Both the position numbers and the translations under genes were made by a program. Shown one piece after another: positions 12,975-19,962 of a DNA stretch of 64,000 bases. Location of the stretch: positions 558,001 through 622,000 of the forward strand of contig NZ_JAUSVX010000002.1 of assembly GCF_030814995.1 (NCBI RefSeq). Direction: 5' to 3'. The DNA is from Labrys wisconsinensis (GTDB lineage: Bacteria > Pseudomonadota > Alphaproteobacteria > Rhizobiales > Labraceae). The notes beneath the pieces were generated by a model. The model searched no databases and was not told the origin of the DNA. It saw nothing but the letters and a program-made list of their open reading frames with translations. Numbering within the stretch: the stretch's first letter is position 1; each line of letters starts with the position of its first letter.

Positions 12975-14798
12975 CTATTCGACCGTGACGCTCTTGGCGA
13001 GGTTGCGCGGCTGGTCGACGTCCGTGCCCATCAGCACCGCGGTATGGTAGGCGAGGAGCTGGATCGGGATGGAATAGACGATCGGCGTCACCGTCGCCGG
13101 CATCTGCGGCATCACCAGGGTCTTGAGCGTCGGGATCGCTGCTGCTTCGGCCCCTTGCTCGTCCGTGATCAGGATGATGCGGCCTCCTCGCGCGGCCACC
13201 TCCTGCATGTTGGAGACCGTCTTCTCGAAGATGCGGTCGAAGGGGGCGATCACCACCACCGGCAAGGTCTCGTCGATCAGCGCGATCGGCCCGTGCTTGA
13301 GCTCGCCGGCAGCGTAGCCCTCGGCATGGATATAGCTGATCTCCTTGAGCTTCAGCGCCCCCTCCAGCGCCAGCGGGAAGCTGGTGCCGCGGCCGAGATA
13401 GAGCACGTCGGTGGCCTTGACGAGGTCCTTGGCCAGCGCCTCGATCTCGTGCTCCAGCCGCAGCGCCGTCGCCATCAGGCGGGGCGCCTCGATCAGGGCC
13501 TGGACCAGGCGGCCTTCATCCTCCGCCGAGAGGGCGCCGCGGGCCCGTCCCGCCCCGACCGCGAGGCTGGCCAGCGCCGCCAGCTGGCAGGTGAAGGCCT
13601 TGGTCGAGGCGACGCCGATCTCAGGCCCCGCCAGGGTCTGCACGATGACGTCGCTCTCGCGCGCAATGGTCGAAGTCGGCACGTTGACCACGGCGAGGGT
13701 GTGCTGGCCGTGCTCCTTGCAGTAGCGCAGCGCCGCCAGCGTGTCGGCGGTCTCGCCCGACTGCGACACGACGATGGCGAGGCCCCCCGGCTCGAGCGGC
13801 ACTTCGCGGTAGCGGAACTCCGAGGCGACGTCGACCTCCACGGGGATGCGGGCGAAGCGCTCGAACCAGTACTTGGCGCACAGGGCGGCATAGGAGGCGG
13901 TGCCGCAGGCGGTGATGGTGAGGCGGGTCAAGGAACGCCAGTCGAAGGGCAGCTCCGGCAGGCGGATCGCGCCGCTCGCCATGTCGAGGAAAGAGGCGAG
14001 CGTATGCGACACCACTTCCGGCTGCTCGTGGATCTCCTTGGCCATGAAATGGCGGTGGTTGCCCTTGTCGATCAGCAAAGCCGAGACCGATGTCTTCTGG
14101 ACCGCGCGCTGCACCGGCTGGTCGAGGCTGTCGAAGATCTCGGCGGAGTCGCGGGTGAGCAGGACGCTGTCGCCGTCCTCGAGATAGCAGACCGTGCTGG
14201 TGAAGGGCGCGAGGGCGATCGCGTCGGAACCGAGGAACATCTCGCCGTCGCCATAGCCGATGGCCAGCGGCGAGCCCAGGCGCGCACCGACGATCAGGTT
14301 CTCCTCGCCGTCGAAGAGGAAGCCGAGCGAGAAGGCCCCGCGCAGCCGCTTGAGGCTGGCCTGCACGGCTTCGATCGGCGACTTGCCGCCCTGCAGCTCG
14401 CGCGTGACCAGGTGCGCCACCACTTCGGTGTCGGTCTCGCTCTGGAAGCGCGCGCCGCCGGCTACCAGCTCCTCGCGCAGCTCGCGGAAATTCTCGATGA
14501 TGCCGTTATGGACCACGGCCACCCGATCGGTGGCGTGGGGATGGGCGTTGGCCTCGCTCGGCTTGCCATGGGTGGCCCAGCGCGTGTGGCCGATGCCGAT
14601 ACGCCCTTCGAGCGGATCGCGGCCCAGCCGGGCCTCCAGATTGCGCAGCTTGCCTTCGGCCCGCCGCCGCGTCAGGCGGCCGGCTTCCAGGGTGGCGACG
14701 CCGGCCGAGTCATAGCCGCGATACTCCAGACGCTTGAGGGCCTCGACCAGCGGCATCGCCACCGCGCTGGTGCCCAGAATACCGACAATGCCACACAT
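12975..14798 (-). CDS. glmS: Glutamine-fructose-6-phosphate aminotransferase (isomerizing)
   Basis: GlmS makes glucosamine-6-phosphate from fructose-6-phosphate and glutamine, the entry step to peptidoglycan and lipopolysaccharide amino sugars. The 607-residue protein begins MCGIVGILG, giving the catalytic N-terminal Cys after Met removal. The class-II glutaminase domain (1-240) contains GHTRWATHGKPSEANAHPH. Two SIS isomerase domains follow, with SQSGETADTLAAL near 350 and the C-terminal NLAKSVTVE. An in-frame start six codons upstream would bury the catalytic Cys and was rejected. No glmS ribozyme was sought or expected in this phylum. Confidence 0.97.
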   Translation of the reverse strand: MCGIVGILGTSAVAMPLVEALKRLEYRGYDSAGVATLEAGRLTRRRAEGKLRNLEARLGRDPLEGRIGIGHTRWATHGKPSEANAHPHATDRVAVVHNGIIENFRELREELVAGGARFQSETDTEVVAHLVTRELQGGKSPIEAVQASLKRLRGAFSLGFLFDGEENLIVGARLGSPLAIGYGDGEMFLGSDAIALAPFTSTVCYLEDGDSVLLTRDSAEIFDSLDQPVQRAVQKTSVSALLIDKGNHRHFMAKEIHEQPEVVSHTLASFLDMASGAIRLPELPFDWRSLTRLTITACGTASYAALCAKYWFERFARIPVEVDVASEFRYREVPLEPGGLAIVVSQSGETADTLAALRYCKEHGQHTLAVVNVPTSTIARESDVIVQTLAGPEIGVASTKAFTCQLAALASLAVGAGRARGALSAEDEGRLVQALIEAPRLMATALRLEHEIEALAKDLVKATDVLYLGRGTSFPLALEGALKLKEISYIHAEGYAAGELKHGPIALIDETLPVVVIAPFDRIFEKTVSNMQEVAARGGRIILITDEQGAEAAAIPTLKTLVMPQMPATVTPIVYSIPIQLLAYHTAVLMGTDVDQPRNLAKSVTVE

Positions 14799-14870
14799 GC
14801 CCGTCTCCCAAACCAACGATTCTCTCGCCGATATCAGAACGGGCTTTAGATGCTCCTAATGTATGTCGGG

Positions 14871-14892
14871 AAATCAAAAAGCGTGACGCTTT
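14871..14892 (-). terminator. Rho-independent terminator after popZ
   Basis: On the minus strand, AAAGCG-TCA-CGCTTT (14892-14878) is followed by TT and a T-rich tract (through 14871). It lies 24 bp beyond the popZ stop and before glmS, so glmS is probably transcribed from its own promoter. The stem is short (6 bp). Confidence 0.55.
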
Positions 14893-14916
14893 GTGACGCG
14901 CGGCGCTGTCAGCCGG

Positions 14917-15582
14917 CTAACGGCCGCCGCGGGAGACACGCTCGATCTCGGCGCGGACCAGCCGCTCCACCAGGGTCGGCAGATTGTCGTCGAGCCAGCT
15001 CTTGAGCATCGGCCGCAGCATGTCCTGCACCAGATCGTCCAGGGTCCGGGCGTTCTGCGACAGGATGGTGTGCGTCAGCCTGCCGAAGGCGGAGGAGATG
15101 GCCGAATCCGTCGCCTCGGAGATGAGGCGCTCCTCGAGCGGCAGCATCGGCCGCGGCTGCGTGACGGCCGGCGGCTCGGCGGCCCGCGGCGGCGGCGCCA
15201 CGGGAGCCGGCCTGGCTGTCGCCGAGGGCTTCGGCGGTTCCGGCTCGACGAAGGCAATGTCGTCCTCGGCGGGCGCCGCCATCTCCGGCGCGGCCATGGC
15301 TTCGGTCAGCTCGAGCACATCGGATGCCGCGGTGTGCGGCGCGCCGGCAGCCTCGGCCGCGTCGAAGCCCGCCAGCAGCGCGTCGATCTCGTCCTGTCCC
15401 TGCGGCTCCGACGGCGGTTCGGCCGGCTCCGGCGCCATCACCTTCATCGACACCGGCTTGGTGTTGACGGGCGATGTCGCGGCCTCGTCCGAGATGATCT
15501 TGCGGATCGAGGCCAGGATCTCCTCCATCGAAGGTTCCTGCACCTTCGCACGGGGATCGGATTTGAGAGGCAAGGACGACAT
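14917..15582 (-). CDS. popZ: Polar organising protein PopZ (DUF2497 family)
   Basis: This 221-residue protein matches the PopZ/DUF2497 architecture. A short N-terminal helix (EPSMEEILASIRKIISDE, 17-34) binds client proteins. A long Pro/Ala/Glu-rich acidic linker (about 40-145) follows, then C-terminal oligomerisation helices (EERLISEATDSAISSAFGRL and ARTLDDLVQDMLRPMLKSWL). PopZ forms condensates at cell poles and anchors chromosome origins via ParB in Caulobacter. The same use in polar-growing Hyphomicrobiales is established for some species and inferred here. It stands 230 bp downstream of tolC in the same direction. Confidence 0.9.
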   Translation of the reverse strand: MSSLPLKSDPRAKVQEPSMEEILASIRKIISDEAATSPVNTKPVSMKVMAPEPAEPPSEPQGQDEIDALLAGFDAAEAAGAPHTAASDVLELTEAMAAPEMAAPAEDDIAFVEPEPPKPSATARPAPVAPPPRAAEPPAVTQPRPMLPLEERLISEATDSAISSAFGRLTHTILSQNARTLDDLVQDMLRPMLKSWLDDNLPTLVERLVRAEIERVSRGGR

Positions 15583-15757
15583 GGCCTGCGAGTTCCCAGG
15601 CCGGCCGATGTGAGAATCACACCGCTATTCCACCGGACACCGCACGGAGTATGGCAAGGGGAAGGCCGAAAGCAAGGAAGCCGCGGGCGCCTTCGCGATG
15701 TCGGTGTGAATTGCGGCGCGGACCGGCGCCGCCCATGGCTCGGGCGCACGAGGCGCC

Positions 15758-15784
15758 GCCGGGCGCACCCGCGCCCGGCCTTTT
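15758..15784. terminator. Strong GC hairpin between tolC and popZ
   Basis: GCCGGGCGC (15758-15766) and GCGCCCGGC (15771-15779) form a perfect 9-bp stem with a 4-nt loop. It is followed on the + strand by TTTT (15781-15784). The T-run is on the wrong strand for terminating tolC, so its role as an intrinsic terminator is doubtful. It may still mark the 3' end of the tolC transcript. The rest of 15583-15812 shows no gene. Confidence 0.3.
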
Positions 15785-15812
15785 CTCTGTCTACGGCGAC
15801 GTCGCGGCCGCC

Positions 15813-17186
15813 TCAACGGCCGTCGGGCGTCTCGGTGCCGATCCACTTGTCGCGCACCTGGTCGTAGTGCACGGCCGGATCATAGGACGCGACCTTGAGG
15901 CTCAGCGTCTTGGCGCTGAGCTTGCCGACCGACGACAGCAGCGTGAAGGCGGCGACGACCCGGTCGCGCTGCGACGTGATCAGGGTGACGCGGGCGTTGA
16001 GCAGGGTCTGCTGCTGGTTGAGCACGTCGAGCGTGGTGCGCTGGCCGACCTTCGCTTCCTCGCGCACGCCGGAGAGGGCTACTTCCGCCGCCGCGACCTG
16101 GGCCTGGTTGGCCTGGATCTGCGCCGTGGAGGCGTCGAGATTGCCCCAGGCGGAGACGACGGCGGCCCGCACCTGCTCGCGGGCGATATCGGCCTGGATA
16201 CGGGCCTGGCCGAGCGTCTCCTTGGCCTGTCGCACCTTGGAATAGTTCACGCCGCCCTCGTAGATCGGCACCGTCAGGGTCGCTCCGATCTGCGCGCTGG
16301 TGGTGTGCTGGGTGCCGATGCTCGGTTCCCACTGGTCCGAGACCGACGCCGTGGCGCTCACGGTCGGATAGAGCGCGCCCTCGGCGACCTTGACCTGAGC
16401 GGCCGCCGAGTCGACCGCGTGCAGGGCCGAGGTGATCGAAGGATGGATCTTCAGGCCGAGATCGATGGCGGCCTGCTGGCTCCTCGGCAGAAGCTTGTCG
16501 ATCGAGCGGGCCGGACCGAGCCGCTTCGGCACCGAGCCGATGATCTGGCGATAGACCGCGGTGGAGGACTTGAGCTGGGCCTGGGCCGCCAACACCTGCG
16601 AACGGGCGCCGGCAAGGCTCGCCTTGGCCTGCTCGACGTCGGTGCGGGTGACCTCGCCGACGTTGAAACGGTCGTTGGTCTGCTTGAGCTGCTCATCCAG
16701 CACGTCGACGTTGTTCTGGTCCAGGTTGAGCAGCGCCGCGTCGCGCAGCACATTCATGTAGGCGGTCGCCGCGTCGAGCAGCACGTTCTGCTCGACGTTG
16801 CGAAGGGTCTCCCGCTGGCTCAGCACGCCCGCCTCGGCCGAACGCACCGAGTTCGCGGTCTGAAACCCGTTGAACAGGGTCTGGTTGACCTCGAGGCCGA
16901 GGCCACGCGGAAACAGGGTGCTGGCTTCGCGCCCGCTGGCGACGTCAGCAGTGGCCCTTTGAGCCGCGGCATTGGCAGTCGCCGAGAGCGTCGGCCGGTA
17001 GCCCGAGAGGGCCTGCGGCACGTTCTCGTCATAGGCCCGGGCCCCTGCACGCTGCGCGTTGAGCGTCGGATTCGACATATAGGCCTGCGCCAGGGCCCCA
17101 TCCATGGTCTGCCCGCGCGCCGACGCAGTCACGCCCACGAGCGAAGCGCTCGCGAGCAATATCGCGATCATCCGATTGAGATTCAT
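15813..17186 (-). CDS. tolC: TolC family outer-membrane efflux protein
   Basis: A 457-residue outer-membrane channel of the TolC family, the exit duct for type I secretion and tripartite efflux pumps. A Sec signal peptide is visible (cleavage near TASARGQ, about 22-26). The two repeated TolC halves with long amphipathic helices follow, including ANSVRSAEAGVLSQRETLRN and LDVLNQQQTLLNARVTLI. The length agrees with the type-I-secretion TolC subgroup. It sits 159 bp downstream of pcm in the same orientation, a conserved alphaproteobacterial order, and probably belongs to the same transcription unit. Confidence 0.93.
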   Translation of the reverse strand: MNLNRMIAILLASASLVGVTASARGQTMDGALAQAYMSNPTLNAQRAGARAYDENVPQALSGYRPTLSATANAAAQRATADVASGREASTLFPRGLGLEVNQTLFNGFQTANSVRSAEAGVLSQRETLRNVEQNVLLDAATAYMNVLRDAALLNLDQNNVDVLDEQLKQTNDRFNVGEVTRTDVEQAKASLAGARSQVLAAQAQLKSSTAVYRQIIGSVPKRLGPARSIDKLLPRSQQAAIDLGLKIHPSITSALHAVDSAAAQVKVAEGALYPTVSATASVSDQWEPSIGTQHTTSAQIGATLTVPIYEGGVNYSKVRQAKETLGQARIQADIAREQVRAAVVSAWGNLDASTAQIQANQAQVAAAEVALSGVREEAKVGQRTTLDVLNQQQTLLNARVTLITSQRDRVVAAFTLLSSVGKLSAKTLSLKVASYDPAVHYDQVRDKWIGTETPDGR

Positions 17187-17345
17187 AACGCCGCCTGACC
17201 CGCAAACAGAAATCGGCGGTTGGCCCGCCCGATACTTTGACCAGAAAGCTAACCCCGAACTTGCCTCCGACCAACCCCGTCCGGCACCTGGCCGGGATAA
17301 ATCGGCGGTTGAAGCAAAAATGAGACAGTCGGCCGCGGCCGGCTG

Positions 17346-18002
17346 TCAGAAGGCGAAAACCTCGGGACGCGCGAAGCCCGGCAGCGGCGGCAGCGCCGCG
17401 TCGAAGGCCTCGCGGCCGGAGACCTCGCGGCCCGCCTTGACATAGATCGTCGCCCGCGCCGAGCGCCCGGTGCCGACGACCGCGACCAGGCGTCCGTTCT
17501 GGGCGAGCTGGTCGAAGAGCGCGTCCGGCACAAGCTCCACCGAGCCCTCGAGGACGATGGCGTCATAGGGGCCGTCCTTGGCGTGGCCGGCCTCCAGCGG
17601 ACCGATCGCGACCGTGACGTTCGCAAGGCCGGCGAGGCGGCCTTTGGCCTCCGCCGCCAGGGCGGCGTCGCTCTCCAGGGCGACCACGCGTCCGGCGATG
17701 CGGGCCAGGATGGCGCTGGAATAGCCGGTGCCCGTGCCGACATCGAGCACCGCATCGGCCGAGCCGATGCGGGCCGCCTGCAGCAGCCTCGCCAGCACGG
17801 CGGGCTCGATCGCAAAGCGTGGCAGCGGCGCGCCGCCGACGGGAATGTCCATGTCGAGATAGGCGATCGCCTGCTTGTCCGCCGGCAGGAAAGCTTCGCG
17901 CGGCGTCTCCAGGAAGGCTTCCAGCACCCGCGCGTCGGTCACGTCGCTGGCGCGAATCTGGCTGTCCACCATGGTGCGGCGGGCCTGTGCGGTATCGATC
18001 AT
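17346..18002 (-). CDS. pcm: Protein-L-isoaspartate O-methyltransferase family protein
   Basis: The 218-residue protein belongs to the PCMT family, which methylates isoaspartyl residues in damaged proteins with S-adenosylmethionine. The SAM-binding motif VLDVGTGTGYSSAILARI is near 85-102, preceded by the PLPRFAIEP segment that corresponds to the substrate-binding strand. In many alphaproteobacteria this shorter family member next to tolC is annotated the same way, although activity on isoaspartate has rarely been tested. The ATG at 18002 begins MIDTAQARRTMVDSQIR, which fits the family. Confidence 0.85.
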   Translation of the reverse strand: MIDTAQARRTMVDSQIRASDVTDARVLEAFLETPREAFLPADKQAIAYLDMDIPVGGAPLPRFAIEPAVLARLLQAARIGSADAVLDVGTGTGYSSAILARIAGRVVALESDAALAAEAKGRLAGLANVTVAIGPLEAGHAKDGPYDAIVLEGSVELVPDALFDQLAQNGRLVAVVGTGRSARATIYVKAGREVSGREAFDAALPPLPGFARPEVFAF

Positions 18003-18126
18003 GAAGGGCCTCGTGTGCGGCCGTCACGGCCTGGCCCGTTGTTTGCGACAAGGCCCCGAAAAAGGCAAGCAAGGCACGCGCCACCGGGCGGGCGACGGCG
18101 GGCCTGCCGGTTTTCACGAAAGCGTG

Positions 18127-18155
18127 TTGTCTCGCGCGACGGGGCTTGATATAGG
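18127..18155 (+). promoter_or_regulatory. Predicted promoter of tRNA-Cys
   Basis: TTGTCT (18127-18132) and TATAGG (18150-18155) are separated by 17 bp. Transcription would start near 18161, about 24 nt before the mature tRNA. The spacing is ideal and the position is right for a tRNA gene. Confidence 0.6.
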
Positions 18156-18184
18156 CAGCGCTCGCCGGGTTGACCCGTGCGGAA

Positions 18185-18258
18185 GGCCACGTGGCGGAGT
18201 GGTTACGCAGAGGACTGCAAATCCTTGCACCCCGGTTCGATTCCGGGCGTGGCCTCCA
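18185..18258 (+). tRNA. tRNA-Cys (GCA)
   Basis: A 74-nt cloverleaf. The acceptor arm GGCCACG (18185-18191) pairs with CGTGGCC (18248-18254). The discriminator is T (18255), as expected for Cys, and CCA is encoded (18256-18258). The anticodon loop CTGCAAA has anticodon GCA at 18217-18219. The T-arm contains GGTTCGATTCC. No repeat of the tRNA 3' end was noticed downstream, so there is no sign of an integrated element here. Confidence 0.97.
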
Positions 18259-18464
18259 TATTCACTTCATTGAGTTTTCCGCCCTCGATGACTCCGAACG
18301 TCAGCCCCAAGGATCGGGGATGGCAAGCGAAGGCGCCCTGCCCTCCTCAAGCTTCCAGGAGGCCTGCGGAAGATTCCAAGCACCGGTGCAGGCCATAGAC
18401 GTTGCCGATGATGCCGTGTGCCATTGCGATGGACAGGGCCGTGGCGACGTGAGATTGCTATCGC

Positions 18465-18671
18465 ATGTTCTTCGCGACGATCTTACTTTGCGCGATCGGG
18501 CAGGTTTGCACGCCCGAGACGGCGACTGATCGCATCGTCATGCCGGATCAGTTTGTCAGTTCCGGCGATTGCTTCCTCCGGGCGCAAGCCTTCGTTGCGG
18601 CAACCGCGCTACCCCAGGGTATGACGGTCCGGGTTCTCTGCGGTCAGAAAGCACCACCCAAAGAACAATAG
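18465..18671 (+). CDS. Small secreted or membrane-anchored hypothetical protein
   Basis: A 68-residue frame begins with a hydrophobic stretch (MFFATILLCAIG). It then has the pattern CTPETATDRIV...CFLRAQAF...VRVLCGQ with three further cysteines. The layout (short signal, C-x2-E-T-A near the front, later Cys residues) resembles small exported proteins of unknown function that I recall from Hyphomicrobiales genomes; this is from memory, not a search. The ribosome-binding site is weak (GAGA about 10 nt upstream). The surrounding stretch (18259-18464) carries no other recognisable gene. It could be a chance frame. Confidence 0.5.
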   Translation: MFFATILLCAIGQVCTPETATDRIVMPDQFVSSGDCFLRAQAFVAATALPQGMTVRVLCGQKAPPKEQ

Positions 18672-18729
18672 CCGAAGGCTCCGTGCCCGAAGGTGCCGGC
18701 CGCCCGCAGGCGGCCGGGCCACGGGCATC

Positions 18730-19861
18730 CTAATCTACGTCGTCGACCTTCTCGGGCCCGCCGCCATAGACGCGCTGCGCCAGCGCGGCCTGCATGAAGT
18801 CGTCGAGGTCGCCGTCGAGCACGTCGGAGGGGGTGCCCGAGGTCGTGCCGGTGCGCAGGTCCTTCACCAGCTGGTAGGGCTGCAGCACGTAGGAGCGGAT
18901 CTGGTGGCCCCAGCCGATGTCGCTCTTGGAGGCATGCGTCGCCATAGCCGCTTCCTCGCGCCGCTTCAGCTCCGCCTCGTAGAGCCGGGCCTTGAGCATG
19001 CCCCAGGCCGTGGCACGGTTCTTGTGCTGCGAGCGGTCCTGCTGGCAGGCGACGACGATGCCGGACGGCAGGTGGGTGATGCGCACGGCCGAGTCGGTGC
19101 GGTTGACGTGCTGGCCGCCGGCGCCGGAGGCGCGGTAGGTGTCGATGCGGCAGTCCGACTCGTTGATCTCGATATTGATGGAGTCGTCGATCACCGGATA
19201 GACCCAGACGCTGGCGAAGGAGGTGTGCCGCCGGGCGTTGGAATCGAAGGGCGAGATGCGCACCAGGCGGTGGACGCCCGATTCCACCTTGGCCCAGCCA
19301 TAGGCCTTCTCGCCCTTGACCAGGATGGTGGCGGACTTGATGCCGGCGGTTTCGCCGTCGGTATAGTCCATCAGCTCCACCTTGAAGCGATGGCGCTCGC
19401 CCCAGCGGGTGTACATGCGCAGGAGCATGTTGGCCCAGTCCTGGCTCTCGGTGCCGCCGGCGCCGGAATTGATCTCGATATAGGTGTCGTTGCTGTCCGC
19501 TTCGCCCGAGAACAGGGCTTCGAACCGGCGCTGCGTCACTTCCGTCTTCAGGCCTTCGAGCGCGGCCTGCGCCTCGTCGACGATGGAGGCGTCACCGTCC
19601 TCCTCGCCCATCTCGGCGAGCTCGAGCGTCTCGGCCAGATCCTTCTCGATCTTGACCAGCGCGGACAGCCGGTCGTCGAGATCGTTGCGCTCGCGCATGA
19701 TCTTCTGCGCCCGCTCCGAATCGTTCCAGAGGTCGGGCTGCTCGGAAAGGTGGTTCAGCTCCTGCAGACGGGCATAGGAGGTATCCCAGTCAAAGATGCC
19801 TCCTCAGCAGTCCCGCGGACTGCTTGATGTCGTCGGCGAGCGACAGGATTTCGGCGCGCAT
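18730..19861 (-). CDS. prfB: Peptide chain release factor 2 (programmed +1 frameshift)
   Basis: RF2 ends translation at UGA and UAA. The gene is read in two frames. Zero frame: 19861-19793, 23 codons beginning [13 protein letters not shown]. Then a TGA at 19790-19792, and a +1 shift into the main frame from 19791 to 18730. The joined product has 376 residues. The codon-recognition tripeptide SPF is in [12 protein letters not shown], and the catalytic GGQ is in [16 protein letters not shown]. Annotating only the 322-residue downstream frame from 19698 would lose the N-terminal domain. prfB follows mrcA by 101 bp in the same direction. Confidence 0.96.
19789..19804 (-). promoter_or_regulatory. 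RF2 +1 frameshift signal
   Basis: Read on the minus strand, an internal Shine-Dalgarno AGGAGG (19804-19799) is followed by CAT and the slippery CTT-TGA-C (19795-19789). This is the standard autoregulatory recoding site of prfB. When RF2 is scarce the ribosome pauses at TGA and slips +1 to read GAC. Confidence 0.95.
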
Positions 19862-19962
19862 GACAGAATCTTGAAGTTTGAGGAAACGAATGGAGGCTGG
19901 AGATAGAGTGCCGCGCCGGTTTGTTCAAACCCTATTCGCGGGTCGGGCGCCGGGCGGGCAGG

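Noticed and set aside
12975-14816. glmS start six codons upstream (14816)
   Set aside because: GlmS needs Cys as the first residue after Met removal; only the start at 14798 gives this.
18185-18258. Integration site (att) at the tRNA-Cys 3' end
   Set aside because: No second copy of the tRNA 3' sequence was seen downstream and no integrase gene is present.
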